From the NCBI GenBank assembly GCA_021803025.1, contig JAJZQV010000002.1:1-64000 (forward strand): a DNA stretch of 64,000 bases. Reading direction: 5' to 3'. This document shows positions 46,277 through 54,653 of this stretch, piece after piece. Within the stretch, counting starts at the first letter, position 1. Each line of letters starts with the position of its first letter. Below the pieces are notes generated by a model. That model saw nothing but the letters and a program-made list of their open reading frames with translations. It was not told the origin of the DNA and searched no databases. The position numbers were made by a program, and so were the translations under genes. This DNA comes from Actinomycetes bacterium. GTDB lineage: Bacteria > Actinomycetota > Actinomycetes > Propionibacteriales > Propionibacteriaceae.

Positions 46277-46759
46277 TGGCGCACGGGGCGCCGATCGCTC
46301 GATGACCCGTAGCCTGCTTCCCGCGCTAGCGTCAGCGGCGTGACCTGCTCGCCTCCTTCGAGGACGGTCGCGTTGAGGCTGGACAGAACCGTGCTGGGCG
46401 TCGTGGGACTGCGGCGTGCGCGATCTCGGGCTGGAGGGCCACGGTGGCGACGCCCGCGCCTCAAAAGACCAGCCCACGACGAGTCATTTGGGACATGTGC
46501 AGAACTTCATTCGTTCTGGGCCCAGGATGCCGGCACCCCCGCCCTTGGAAGCCCGGCGCCGGCCGACAGGCTTCTCGTTCCTATCGCGCAGCCCGGCGGC
46601 GACGGAACGGCCCGGGACGAGCTACACGGGTGCAACCCCTGCCCCTGAAGGAGATCCGAGCGCTGCTGCGTGTACTGCACTCTGCGGACCCCCACAGGCC
46701 CCTGCGGACCCGGGTCTACGCGGTCTTCGACCTCTCCACAGGCAGGTCGCGCATCCGGC
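46277..46759. other. 483-base region without a confident gene
   Basis: Codon bias weakens here. On the + strand a frame at about 46625-46795 reads LPLKEIRALLRVLHSADPH and then LRTRVYAVFDLSTG, which looks protein-like but has no start and overlaps the AEC gene end; it could be a remnant. No hairpin or repeat stands out. Confidence 0.4.
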
Positions 46760-47671
46760 TCACGACACCAGCAGGTACAGCGTGGGCATCATGACGATCG
46801 CGATGAGTATCGTCACGGAGTTCATGAACGTCGCCGTGCCCACGTGGCCGTCGATCTCCGACGTGAATCCCGGGACCATGGCGGCGATCGGTGCGAACAG
46901 GACGAGGATGACGACGACCTTCACCTCGTGGGGGAACGGCAGGAGGAACCAGACGAGAGTCGCGATGAGAGTGGAGAACACGTAGCGCGTGATGAGGCCG
47001 CGCACCGCTGTCGAGAGCCGGTGCCGGGGCAGGCCGACCTCGAGGCCCACGCCGATCATGAACATGGCGAGGAACGGGTTGGCGGCTCCGACGAGGCTCG
47101 TGAAGCCGATGACCACGCTGGGGAGCTGGATGTGGAGCAGGCGCATGAGGACGAGCGCAAGGTACGTGTCGAACACCGGTGACGTGAACAGGAGCTTCGC
47201 CACCGACAGGGGGGTCTGCTTGACGTGCGGCCGCGCGACGGCATGTGCCACGCTCCGGCCGATGCCGGCAGTCGCCAGCGAGTTGCCGACGTCGAACAGC
47301 GACGCGTACACGATGGCGGCGGGCCCGATGAACGCCGACACGTACGGCAAGGCGAACGCACCGATGTTGTACGAGCCGCCGTGGAGGATGCCGAACGCGC
47401 GCTGTACGGGAGTGCCCTTGCGGTGCTGGAGGTAGCCGACCACCTGCTGCAGGAGGTTCGCGACGAAGGCCAGCAGCGTGAGCCCGAGTAGGGAGGGCAC
47501 GATCTCGAACTGGTTGAAGGACGTGGCGAGCGCGCAGGGCAGCGTCACCCGCAGCACGATCTTCGACAGGGTCGAGAAGTCCTCGGCCTTCACCCAGCGC
47601 AGACGCTTCATGCCGAAGCCGATGCTCACGATGAGCACGAGGGACAGCGCCTTCGCGAGGATGGTCCACAC
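46760..47671 (-). CDS. AEC family transporter (auxin efflux carrier-like)
   Basis: A 303-residue membrane protein with about ten hydrophobic helices in two five-helix halves, as in AEC/bile-acid-symporter-fold carriers. GGSYNIGAFALPYVSAF near 97-113 and MFMIGVGLEVGLP near 198-210 match the conserved Asn/Pro crossing regions. Bacterial members export or import dicarboxylates or similar anions. Divergent from the NUDIX gene. Confidence 0.88.
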   Translation of the reverse strand: MWTILAKALSLVLIVSIGFGMKRLRWVKAEDFSTLSKIVLRVTLPCALATSFNQFEIVPSLLGLTLLAFVANLLQQVVGYLQHRKGTPVQRAFGILHGGSYNIGAFALPYVSAFIGPAAIVYASLFDVGNSLATAGIGRSVAHAVARPHVKQTPLSVAKLLFTSPVFDTYLALVLMRLLHIQLPSVVIGFTSLVGAANPFLAMFMIGVGLEVGLPRHRLSTAVRGLITRYVFSTLIATLVWFLLPFPHEVKVVVILVLFAPIAAMVPGFTSEIDGHVGTATFMNSVTILIAIVMMPTLYLLVS

Positions 47672-47791
47672 GGGAAGAGGGCCTCGCTCTCACTCTGTGC
47701 TGGCGTCGCCGGGACCGGCCCGCACATCCTGGCACGACGAGACGACCCGTCACGACGCTGGTCATTCGTTTGGCGCCGCTAGGGTCGTCCG

Positions 47792-48208
47792 GTGATGTCG
47801 GGTGCGGTCGTGGTGGTGGCGGCGGTGGTCGTGCTCGACGCGCGCCGCCGGGTGCTGACGGTGCGGAAGAGCGGGACACGGCGGTTCATGCTGCCCGGAG
47901 GCAAGCCTGAGGCGGACGAGGACCTGCGTGCGACCGCGGTCAGGGAGCTCGCCGAAGAGGTGGGACTCGAGCTCGCCGGCGACGACCTGCAGAGCTGGGG
48001 CGTGCACACCGACGTGGCCGCGAACGAGCCCGACACGACCGTACGGGCCGGTGTCTACGCCTGGACCGGGCGGGTCACGGACACGCTCCTGCCCGCCGCC
48101 GAGATCGCCGAGCTGCGGTGGCTGGACCTCGACAACCCCACCGGCGAGCTCGCACCGCTGCTCGTCACGCTCCTTCCCCGCATCATCGACTTCGAGGAGA
48201 GCGCGTGA
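47792..48208 (+). CDS. NUDIX hydrolase
   Basis: A 138-residue NUDIX pyrophosphohydrolase. The NUDIX box is complete: GGKPEADEDLRATAVRELAEEVGLEL at about 37-62 (G-x5-E ... RExxEExGxx), giving the Mg2+-binding glutamates. MutT-like proteins of this size clean oxidised nucleotides or NDP-sugars. The start is GTG 47792 or ATG 47795. The stop overlaps the next SDR start (GTGA). Confidence 0.88.
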   Translation: MMSGAVVVVAAVVVLDARRRVLTVRKSGTRRFMLPGGKPEADEDLRATAVRELAEEVGLELAGDDLQSWGVHTDVAANEPDTTVRAGVYAWTGRVTDTLLPAAEIAELRWLDLDNPTGELAPLLVTLLPRIIDFEESA

Positions 48209-49065
48209 GGCGTCGCTGGACCGCAGAGGACATGCCCAGCCAGGCCGGTCGTACGTGGCTCGTCACCGGGGCGACGAGCGGTATCGGGCTCGAGACGGCG
48301 AGGGCCGCGTCACGGGCCGGAGCGGTCCTCGTCCTGGCCGTACGGAACGTCGCGAAGGGTGAGGCGCTCGCCGCGTCCCTGTACGGGCCGGCCATGGTGG
48401 TCGAGCTGGACCTCGGCTCACTCGCGTCGGTACGTCGAGCCGCCGAGGCCACCCCGCCGGTGGACGTGCTCGTGAACAACGCGGGCCGGATCACGATGCG
48501 CCGCGAGGAGACGGAGGACGGCTTCGAGTGCCTGCTGGGTACGAACGCGCTCGGTCCGTTCGCGTACACCAACCTCGTGGCGGACAAGGTCGCGGACCGC
48601 GTCGTCATCGTCGGCTCCGGCGCGCACCGCGGCGGGGTGCTTGACCTGGACGACCCGCACTTCACCTGCCGCCGGTGGACGACTGGCGCCGCCTACGCGC
48701 AGTCCAAGCTCGCGGACATGGTGTGGGGGCTCGCACTCTCCCGGCGGCTCACGGTCGACGTGCAGCTGTGCCATCCCGGCTGGACGGCGACGGGCATCAG
48801 CAACGCGACGGGGAACGAGCGGCTGGACCGCATCGTCACGAGAGCGAACAGTCTCGTCGGCCAGTCGCCGGCCCAGGGCGCGCTGCCTACGCTGTTCGCG
48901 GCGACCCAGGACCTGCCGCGCTGCTCGTACGTGGGTCCGGATGGCCGGCGGGAGCTTCGGGGCTTCCCGACTCTTGTGGGCCGCTCTCCTGCGGCCTCGG
49001 ACCCGGCTGTCGCGTCGCAATGGTGGCGGTTCGCGGCCCAGGCGACAGCAACGGATCTGGTGTAG
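48205..49065 (+). CDS. Short-chain dehydrogenase/reductase
   Basis: A 286-residue SDR. NADP loop TGATSGIG at 21-28, NNAG at 91-94, Ser138 and the catalytic Tyr164 and Lys168 (AYAQSK). Resembles the other SDR at 44820 in subgroup (retinol dehydrogenase-like) but only distantly. The GTG start overlaps the NUDIX stop, so the two form an operon; an internal ATG at 48232 would give a standard N-terminus. Confidence 0.86.
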   Translation: MRRRWTAEDMPSQAGRTWLVTGATSGIGLETARAASRAGAVLVLAVRNVAKGEALAASLYGPAMVVELDLGSLASVRRAAEATPPVDVLVNNAGRITMRREETEDGFECLLGTNALGPFAYTNLVADKVADRVVIVGSGAHRGGVLDLDDPHFTCRRWTTGAAYAQSKLADMVWGLALSRRLTVDVQLCHPGWTATGISNATGNERLDRIVTRANSLVGQSPAQGALPTLFAATQDLPRCSYVGPDGRRELRGFPTLVGRSPAASDPAVASQWWRFAAQATATDLV

Positions 49066-49234
49066 CCGTCGAGCGCTCATCGGGCGCCGCCGCGTCGAGC
49101 TCATCGCGCCCGGCAGGACCGACGGGGCCTCCCGTCTGGGGCATCTTGGGCATCCGGATCACGGGTCCCAGGCTACCCGGGCGGACGTCGACTCTCAGGC
49201 TCTCAGGCGCAGAGGCGTCGTCACGCGCTGAGGG

Positions 49235-49729
49235 TCAGGAGCGACCGAACAGCCGCGACGTCCAGGACGGGCGCGCGTGACGCGCAGTCGCGACCACTCG
49301 CTTGCGCGGCGCCGGAGGACCCTTCGGGTCGATCGCCCACGCGATCCGCTCGACCTCCTTCGTGAGGAGGTCGATCTGGTCGGCGGTGTACGGCGTGCGG
49401 AACTCCTCGGGCAGGGCCTTCAGGTCCTCGAGCCACTTCATCTTCTCGCCGCCGACGATCTGGGTCGTCCACTGGTGACCGTCCCACCAGCGCTCGACGC
49501 CGTACGGGTCGCCCTCGCGGACGTGCCAGCAGGCGATGCCCAGAGGCGGTTCGACGACGGTCTCGATGGAGACCCACGTCGATGTGGCGCCGCACTTCGG
49601 GCAGGGCCGCGGGTACAGGATCGCGGAGCCGCAGGCGCGGCAGACCACCGGAACGGGCGTGCTGTAGTTGGCGCTACCAGGAAGCGGCCGGCCGTATGAC
49701 TGACCGGTATACGCAGCTGACTCATTCAT
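49235..49729 (-). CDS. Zinc-ribbon protein with DUF2510-like segment
   Basis: A 164-residue soluble protein. Residues 28-50 form a C4 zinc ribbon (CRACG ... CPKCG). Residues around 75-92 read DPYGVERWWDGHQWTTQ, close to the DUF2510 motif of actinobacterial envelope proteins. The C-terminal part contains a helical segment and a basic tail. Function unknown. ATG 49729 is chosen; a GTG two codons upstream is also possible. The gene has a distinctive leader: see the promoter and hairpin entries at 49737-49809. Confidence 0.75.
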   Translation of the reverse strand: MNESAAYTGQSYGRPLPGSANYSTPVPVVCRACGSAILYPRPCPKCGATSTWVSIETVVEPPLGIACWHVREGDPYGVERWWDGHQWTTQIVGGEKMKWLEDLKALPEEFRTPYTADQIDLLTKEVERIAWAIDPKGPPAPRKRVVATARHARPSWTSRLFGRS

Positions 49730-49754
49730 GTGCACGCCCCCCGAGACAATGCCT

Positions 49755-49772
49755 CACAGTCCCCCAACTGCG
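49755..49772 (-). ncRNA. 5' leader hairpin, loop TGGGGG (copy A)
   Basis: CGCAGT-TGGGGG-ACTGTG on the minus strand: a six-pair stem (one G-T) with a six-base loop. It lies eight bases downstream of the -10 box, so it is at the very 5' end of the mRNA, and 12 bases before the GGGGGG ribosome-binding run at 49737-49742. An equivalent hairpin with identical loop and a re-paired stem precedes the gene at 50962-51246. Confidence 0.65.
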
Positions 49773-49780
49773 ATAGAGAA

Positions 49781-49809
49781 ATCCTATGGGTCCGGGGCCC
49801 CCCTGGCAA
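49781..49809 (-). promoter_or_regulatory. Sigma-A-like promoter for the zinc-ribbon gene
   Basis: Minus-strand -35 TTGCCA (49804-49809), 17-base spacer, -10 TAGGAT (49781-49786). It is followed by the leader hairpin and the GGGGGG ribosome site. Confidence 0.65.
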
Positions 49810-49838
49810 TCGGACACGCCCCTTCGTCGGCGGGCGGG

Positions 49839-50490
49839 TCAGCGGGGAGCGGCGTACTGCAGGTAGCGCAGCCTGACCTGCTCGCGTCGCGACAGCAGGA
49901 CTCCGTCGAGGACCAGCCCGATGGAGAGCGCGAGCGTCCCCAGCAGGGCGAGGGAGGACGCGAGGATCGCCGTGGGGAACCTCGGAACCAGCCCCGTCTG
50001 TACGAACTCCCAGACGACCGGAACACCGAGAACGACCGCGATGACGTACAGGATGGCGGCGAGCACCCCGTAGAACAGCAGAGGGCGCTCGTGACGCAGC
50101 AGCGACCCGATGAGGCCGAGGATCCTGAACCCGTCGTGGTACGTGCGGAGCTTGCTCTCGCTGCCGACGGGCCGGTCCTTGAACCCGACCTCGACCTCGA
50201 CCTGCGGCACCCGGAGGTTCATCGAGTGCACGGTGAGCTCGGTCTCGATCTCGAACTCCTTCGACAGGGCCGGGAACGACTTGACGAACCGCCGGGAGAA
50301 GATCCGGTAGCCGCTCAGCATGTCCGACACGCGCCGTCCGAAGAGCCACCCGACCAGCCGGTTGAAGGCCTTGTTGCCGGACTCGTGGCCCGGCCGGTAC
50401 GCGGACGACTCACTCGAGACCTGGCGGCGCACGCCGAGGACTTGGTCGTACGGACCGCTGATCAGCGTGTCGATCTGAGACGGGCCGCGG
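49839..50490 (-). pseudogene. Glycosyltransferase family 2 C-terminal fragment
   Basis: The frame ending at 49839 encodes the second half of a DPG/dolichol-phosphate-mannose-synthase-like glycosyltransferase: YDQVLGVRRQVSSES, then SDMLSGYRIFSRRFVKSFPA, EFEIETELTVHSMNL, SESKLRTYHDGFRIL and two C-terminal transmembrane helices. The N-terminal GT-A half with the nucleotide-binding and DxD motifs is absent: upstream sequence switches abruptly near 50475-50490 to the end of the hemoglobin remnant. The fragment cannot be catalytic. The frame stays open into the hemoglobin region, but that would be a meaningless fusion. Confidence 0.78.
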
Positions 50491-50491
50491 A

Positions 50492-50929
50492 TCAGTCCTG
50501 CCGGCGCGGTGGCCAGTGTCCGAAGGGCAGCCCGTCGGAAACCTCGTCGCTGTCGTCGCGATGAGCGTTGAGGCGCGCGGTCGCCCAGCGCCAGTACCGC
50601 CGGAGCTCCTCGCAGACCTCCTGCTCGAGTCCGACGTCGTGCGCCGCGGCGAGGAAGCACTCCTGGGGACCGGATGCCCATCTCGCGATGCTCGCCGTCG
50701 CCGGAGTGCATCCCCACGACAGTGGATTCGTCCCCGATCACGTCCGTGTACTCGCTGGGCCCGCCCCAAGCGTGGGCCCAGTAGGTCGCGATGCGACGGA
50801 CGTGATCGGGGTCGAACCCGTGGGAGAGCGCGTGACTGACGACCGTGACCGACGACCGCCCTGTCGTGCCAGGCCCTGGGCGAGTGCCGTGACGCGTCGT
50901 GGTCCGATGCGCTCCCAGAGTGAGGGCAT
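50492..50929 (-). pseudogene. Truncated-hemoglobin-type globin with two frameshifts
   Basis: Three frames together rebuild a 145-residue globin. From ATG 50929: MPSLWERIGPRRVTALAQGL. Next frame: ALSHGFDPDHVRRIATYWAH, AWGGPSEYTDVIGDESTVVG, MHSGDGEHREM. Third frame: CFLAAAHDVGLEQEV, CEELRRYWRWATARLNAH, SDGLPFGHWPP, ending TGA at 50492. The YW..(A/G)xGGP and MHSG(N/D)G(E)H signatures match the actinobacterial truncated-hemoglobin-like proteins I know. Frameshifts fall near 50850 and 50675. As written it cannot yield a full protein. Confidence 0.72.
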
Positions 50930-50961
50930 ACCCATCGATGGATGGATGCCCCCTGCTCGTG

Positions 50962-51246
50962 TCAGGCAGCAACCAGGTCCCGGAGCTGGGACTGGTGGGC
51001 GATGACGGCGCCGATCATGGCGACCTCTTCACCGAGCTCGCGGAACCGCACCCAGTCGCAGCGCTTCGCCGCGCTGGAGCGGGCACGGCACAGGTCGCGC
51101 ATCAGCGCTGCGTACCGCGGTGCGAAGGTCGTCAGGCTCGCGCCCACCAGGTTCCCCGTGGGAAGCCTGTGAACCGTGGCCGTACCGGAAGTCGAATCAG
51201 CAAACGTCAGGTCACCCACATCCTGCGCAGAAAGTACTGCAGTCAT
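50962..51246 (-). CDS. Hypothetical protein (94 aa) with conserved leader
   Basis: A 94-residue soluble protein, MTAVLSAQDVGDL at the N-terminus, a helical middle (ASLTTFAPRYAALMRDLCRARSSA) and IGAVIAHQSQLRDL at the end. I do not recognise the family. ATG 51246 is preceded by GGGGGGCACAAGA, a G-run ribosome site like that of the zinc-ribbon gene. Promoter and hairpin are described separately. Gene length, spacing and leader make it a real gene. Confidence 0.65.
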   Translation of the reverse strand: MTAVLSAQDVGDLTFADSTSGTATVHRLPTGNLVGASLTTFAPRYAALMRDLCRARSSAAKRCDWVRFRELGEEVAMIGAVIAHQSQLRDLVAA

Positions 51247-51268
51247 TCTTGTGCCCCCCAAGAGCGAT

Positions 51269-51286
51269 ATCACACCCCCATGTGAT
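51269..51286 (-). ncRNA. 5' leader hairpin, loop TGGGGG (copy B)
   Basis: ATCACA-TGGGGG-TGTGAT on the minus strand, a perfect six-pair stem and six-base loop, seven bases after the -10 box and nine bases before the GGGGGG run at 51254-51259. Four of six stem pairs differ from copy A with pairing preserved. Confidence 0.65.
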
Positions 51287-51293
51287 GAGAGAG

Positions 51294-51322
51294 ATCTTAG
51301 GGTCAGGTCAAGAGCAGCGCAA
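51294..51322 (-). promoter_or_regulatory. Sigma-A-like promoter for the 94-aa gene
   Basis: Minus-strand -35 TTGCGC (51317-51322), 17-base spacer, -10 TAAGAT (51294-51299). Same spacing as the promoter at 49781-49809. Confidence 0.6.
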
Positions 51323-51396
51323 TGGGACATGCTGAGCCGTTAACAGACCGGTGGCCTGCGGCTGGACCCTGGACTCCTTCGGACCCCCAGTGGGCG

Positions 51397-51876
51397 TCAC
51401 GCCGCGCCGCCACGGATGCCCGTGATATCGGCCACCACAGCGGAAAGTGCCCTGACAAGGGCATCGGCATCGACCAGGACGTGCGTGTGCGGGGTTCCCG
51501 AACCGAGGGCCACTGAGCGGCCGAGCATCGAGGAGTCCGCGACGACCGGCCAGACGTGGCTGGAGCCCAGGGGCGTGATCGTGCCGCGTGCGTACCCCGT
51601 GACGGCCTGCGCAGTGGCCGGATCCGGCAGCGAGAGTCGCTTGGTGCCGAGCTGGGCGCGCAGCTTCGGCCACGAGATGGCACGGTCCCCCGGCACGAGG
51701 ACGAACACGTACGACTCGTCACTGATCCTCACCACGAGCGTCTTGACGATGTCCGCGGGGCTGATCCCTCGCTGGGCAGCGGCCTCCTCGAGCGACGTGA
51801 CGGGCTCGTACTCGACGACGCGGTACGCGACACCGAGAGAGGTCAAGACCGACGCGGCTGGTGGCTCAGCTGTCAT
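51397..51876 (-). CDS. YbaK/EbsC family aminoacyl-tRNA deacylase
   Basis: A 159-residue prolyl-tRNA-editing-type deacylase. Signature residues are the Lys of DIVKTLVVR (Lys45), FVLVPGDRAISWPKLR, the G-rich GYARGTITPLG and SSMLGRSVALGSGTPHTHVLVD toward the end, as in YbaK (Cys-tRNAPro deacylase). ATG 51876 gives a full-length protein. The frame is open further upstream, but that part belongs to a different remnant. Free-standing editing domains like this clear mischarged tRNA in trans. Confidence 0.88.
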   Translation of the reverse strand: MTAEPPAASVLTSLGVAYRVVEYEPVTSLEEAAAQRGISPADIVKTLVVRISDESYVFVLVPGDRAISWPKLRAQLGTKRLSLPDPATAQAVTGYARGTITPLGSSHVWPVVADSSMLGRSVALGSGTPHTHVLVDADALVRALSAVVADITGIRGGAA

Positions 51877-52189
51877 CCTCAGAACGCTAGCCAACTGCCC
51901 TGCCCTGCCCGCGGATGTGCGGTGGCCGCACTCGACAGGCGCGTCGCTATACGTTGAAGCGGAACTGCGAATGTCAGGTGGGCCCAGTTCACGGGCGTTC
52001 GTCCACGCTGGCCAGAGGCGTCTTGGCATCTCGACCGTTGATGGTGATTGCTGCGTGCTGAAAGCCCTCGTGTGCCCCATCCGTGCCCCAAGCCAGCCGC
52101 ACAACTGCCCCGTCCCCCTGACATGCAGCCGACAGTTGGTCATGGGCTGGTGAGTCCAGGGTCGAGCTTGCTCGATCGCGAAGCGACGC
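51877..52189. other. Non-coding or decayed stretch upstream of ybaK-type gene
   Basis: About 310 bases with reduced codon bias. The frames through it are open by composition only. It probably holds the ybaK promoter; I found no repeat or hairpin. Confidence 0.4.
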
Positions 52190-52425
52190 GGACCTGAGGT
52201 AGTCGACGAACTTGGGTCGCGGCCGGTCGGCGTGGATGATCCGAGTCGGTTCGTCAGCCGGAACAGCGACGAGCTCGGGCTCCGGCCGTGTCGATCGGCT
52301 CCGATCACCAGCAGCAGTTCTTCCCCCTGGTACTCGTACTCGACGTACCGAATGGCGTGCTCCCATGCGTGCGCGATGTCCTCGTCGTCGACGCCGTGCC
52401 GCTGCGCCGACCCCGAGATGTCCAC
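52190..52425 (-). pseudogene. Frameshifted small toxin-like protein
   Basis: From GTG 52425 the frame reads VDISGSAQRHGVDDEDIAHA, WEHAIRYVEYEYQGEE, LLLVIGADRHGR; then the homologous text continues in the next frame as ELVAVPADEPTRIIHADRP and RPKFVDYL. Joined, these form the small actinobacterial protein (about 75-85 residues) that usually lies next to an antitoxin-like gene. No antitoxin is visible beside it. The frameshift at about 52280 and the loss of a partner suggest inactivation. The toxin label is by resemblance only. Confidence 0.5.
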
Positions 52426-52785
52426 GCTGTCAGGGCTACTATTACGGCGAGGACGGTCAAGGGCGCATGACGCGCTCCACCTCGAGGCCGCGTGTGGACC
52501 GTCCAGTTGCGAATTCCTCACAACGTCGATCGTGTGCCGCCGCTGTCGAGCGGCTTGCGTGTTGCTCGCCGAATCCACGGCGTCGTGGCGGCCGCGGCGA
52601 TGCCCGCGATTCGGCCACGAATCACCTCCCCGCCTGGTGTCCTGCCGCTGGCTGACTCGCTGTTCGGGATCGTCACGGCACCGTCAACGAGGAAAATCGC
52701 CGGAAGTCACTGGCCTGGTGGCAGATCCCGTGAAAGTGGGTCGACCAGCGGCATGCTCCCTGGGGCGTGGTCGCCTCACGCTGAT
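52426..52785. other. 360-base gene-free region left of the inverted repeat
   Basis: Both strands have open frames but lack start sites with ribosome sites or family resemblance. Ends where the 436-bp repeat arm begins. Composition is less GC-extreme than neighbouring genes. Confidence 0.4.
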
Positions 52786-53221
52786 GAGCGGTCGTTCCCT
52801 GGATCGACGGTCGTGACGTCCCGCCCGGGGAGGACTCCTCTCCGGGAATGACCCTGCTGCAGGTCGACGGCATGGCCATCCTGACGTGGCTGCTGGGCCC
52901 AGTCGAGGCTCCTTCATCGGTGCATCGCTGTTGCGTCGTAGCCGACGGGCGCTCGAACGCGTTTATGGTTGAATACAGCGGCGATTCAGGAGACTTCGTT
53001 GCCGGCCGCGCAGAAACGGTTGTTATGAGGGCCGAAAACCGGCTCATATCAACCGTTATCGGGTTTGGGGCCCAGGCGACCCGTGTTCGCCTCGCCATAA
53101 CAACCGTTAATGCGCTTGGCCGTGCCTCGACGACGGGTACGGCAGCGTGCCCGGCAATGTGGCCCTCATCCGGTTGCAGTGAAAGTGCGATGGCCCAGGC
53201 AATCCAACGCACGACTCTCGG
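52786..53221. repeat. Large inverted repeat, left arm (436 bp)
   Basis: Pairs with 55281-55716 in opposite orientation, with about 90% identity by eye. It contains AACGGTTGTTATGA (53015-53028), its near mirror TCATATCAACCGTT (53044-53057) and a third copy CATAACAACCGTT (53096-53108). A frame MTLLQVDGMAILTWLLGPVE (from 52848) is shared with the right arm but is not supported as a gene. Confidence 0.9.
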
Positions 53222-54032
53222 CTATGTGCGAGCGTTTCTCGACCTCGAGTAGCTCGTTGCTGTGGCCGACTTCTGGACCGTCGGCGCCGTGGTCGCGGCG
53301 AGCCGCTTTTCCACAGATTCGGATCTCGGCCCAGCGGTGTTGTCGGGGTTGTGTGTCATGCCGGTTTGCAGCGGACAACTGAATACAGAGACTTCGTGGG
53401 TAGATAACCCCGGGGGTCGGCTCCCACACTGGCAAGAGGCCATAACTAGCAAACAAAGCGCTCCGTAAGCACACACAACAAGAAGCAAGACCGTCCGCGA
53501 AGTCCTTGGTTTGTCGTGCCTCGGCGCAGCGGCGGTCCCTCTCGTCGACACGTTTCTCCGAGTTGCCGGACCGCGGTCCTCCCGAACCGGGTGTGCCGCG
53601 CGGCGAGGCCGCAGCACAGGCCGCATGGCATACCCTTCCGGAGGGTGGTGGAGCACGGTGAGCACCCGGGGCAAGGCTGCAGTCACCGACACCCTCCCTG
53701 CGCAGTACCCGCACGTGTCTCCCGGCCACGCCGAGGACAGGACGCCGGACCTGTCGGAACCCCGATCGAGCCTCGGGCTGGAGCGCGCCTGCTCAGATCG
53801 GGACGACGAAGAGGTCCTCGAGCCCGGCGAAGACGTCAGCCGAGTTGCCGGCATAATGCCGAGTTCCGGATGTTCGCCGACCGGCCGAAGTACGTGCGGC
53901 TCTTTCGTCGCCGGTGCCGCGACCCACCCGATGTAGTCCACCACGCCGTCGTCGGACAGGTGTCAAAAGCCTTCGAGGGTCGGTTGCCCGAGGCTGCGCA
54001 CCGGAAGCGTCGAGACCTGGCTTGGCCTCGGG
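53222..54032. other. Decayed region inside the inverted-repeat module
   Basis: 810 bases with stop-rich or arginine-rich frames and low codon bias. On the minus strand two scraps look protein-like: VDYIGWVAAPATKEPHVL near 53880-53935 and, in another frame, YAGNSADVFAGLEDLFVVPI ending TGA at 53793. They may be the C-terminal end of one broken gene. I cannot name it. Confidence 0.45.
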
Positions 54033-54524
54033 TCAGGCGGCTGAGGAGGCCTGGCTCTCCACGCCGGTCTTGATGGCCGCCAGCATGCTGTGCATCTTCT
54101 TCGCCATGACCACCGCACTGACAGACTCGAGGAGATTCTGCAACCAGCCGAGGTCCTCCTCAAGGACGACGAAGGTCAACTTCGTGCCCCCGTCCGTGCC
54201 TTCGAACAGCCACGTGAGGATCGGGCCGTTGGCAACTTCCTTGGTCCGTCCCGCAAAGCGCACCTTCGCATGAGCCTTGCTGACGATCCGCTCGTCGGGA
54301 ACGAACTTGGTGTACTCGCGCTCGATCTGCTCGACGATCATCCCCTTCGCGAACCTGCCCACGATGTGCGCCTTGGTGCCGACACCCTCCGGTGTCATGA
54401 TGACGTCGGTTACCTCGAGCTCGGGCCATCCTTCGAAGAGATGGTGCGGGTCGCGGCAGTACTCGAAGACGTCGTGCACGGAAGCGTCGATCACGATCTC
54501 GAAACTACGAGTGAAATCTGACAT
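54033..54524 (-). CDS. SRPBCC family protein (START-like/polyketide cyclase)
   Basis: A 163-residue SRPBCC-fold protein. SFEIVIDASVHDVFEYCRDP at 6-25 is the typical strand-helix start, followed by EVTDVIMTPEGVGTKAHIVG and a C-terminal long helix (LQNLLESVSAVVMAKKMHSML) closing the ligand cavity. Such proteins bind or cyclise hydrophobic ligands; the ligand is unknown. ATG 54524 follows GGAGGTCAGGTG, a good ribosome site. It lies inside the inverted repeat beside a related broken gene. Confidence 0.85.
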   Translation of the reverse strand: MSDFTRSFEIVIDASVHDVFEYCRDPHHLFEGWPELEVTDVIMTPEGVGTKAHIVGRFAKGMIVEQIEREYTKFVPDERIVSKAHAKVRFAGRTKEVANGPILTWLFEGTDGGTKLTFVVLEEDLGWLQNLLESVSAVVMAKKMHSMLAAIKTGVESQASSAA

Positions 54525-54653
54525 CACCTGACCTCCTTCCGACCTTGCGAGGGACATCTCCCCGCGACTCAAGCCTAGTTCCCGCAGCCGCATCCAGTGC
54601 TCGGATTCGCCGTGACCTGCGCACGGAGGCAAGGGGCCACACGTAGGTGCCCT

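Noticed and set aside
49839-50972. A 377-residue continuous minus-strand frame over globin and glycosyltransferase remnants
   Set aside because: Its first half is arginine-rich nonsense except for one globin segment; the parts belong to two different families.
51397-52578. One long open minus-strand frame joining the toxin-like remnant to the YbaK protein
   Set aside because: The two halves belong to unrelated families, the toxin-like text changes frame inside, and YbaK has its own ATG at 51876 giving a full-length protein.
52848-53252. Frame starting MTLLQVDGMAILTWLLGPVE, shared by both inverted-repeat arms
   Set aside because: No ribosome site or family resemblance, the two copies diverge in frame after about 50 residues, and the dyad motifs run through it. 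Kept as an open possibility only.
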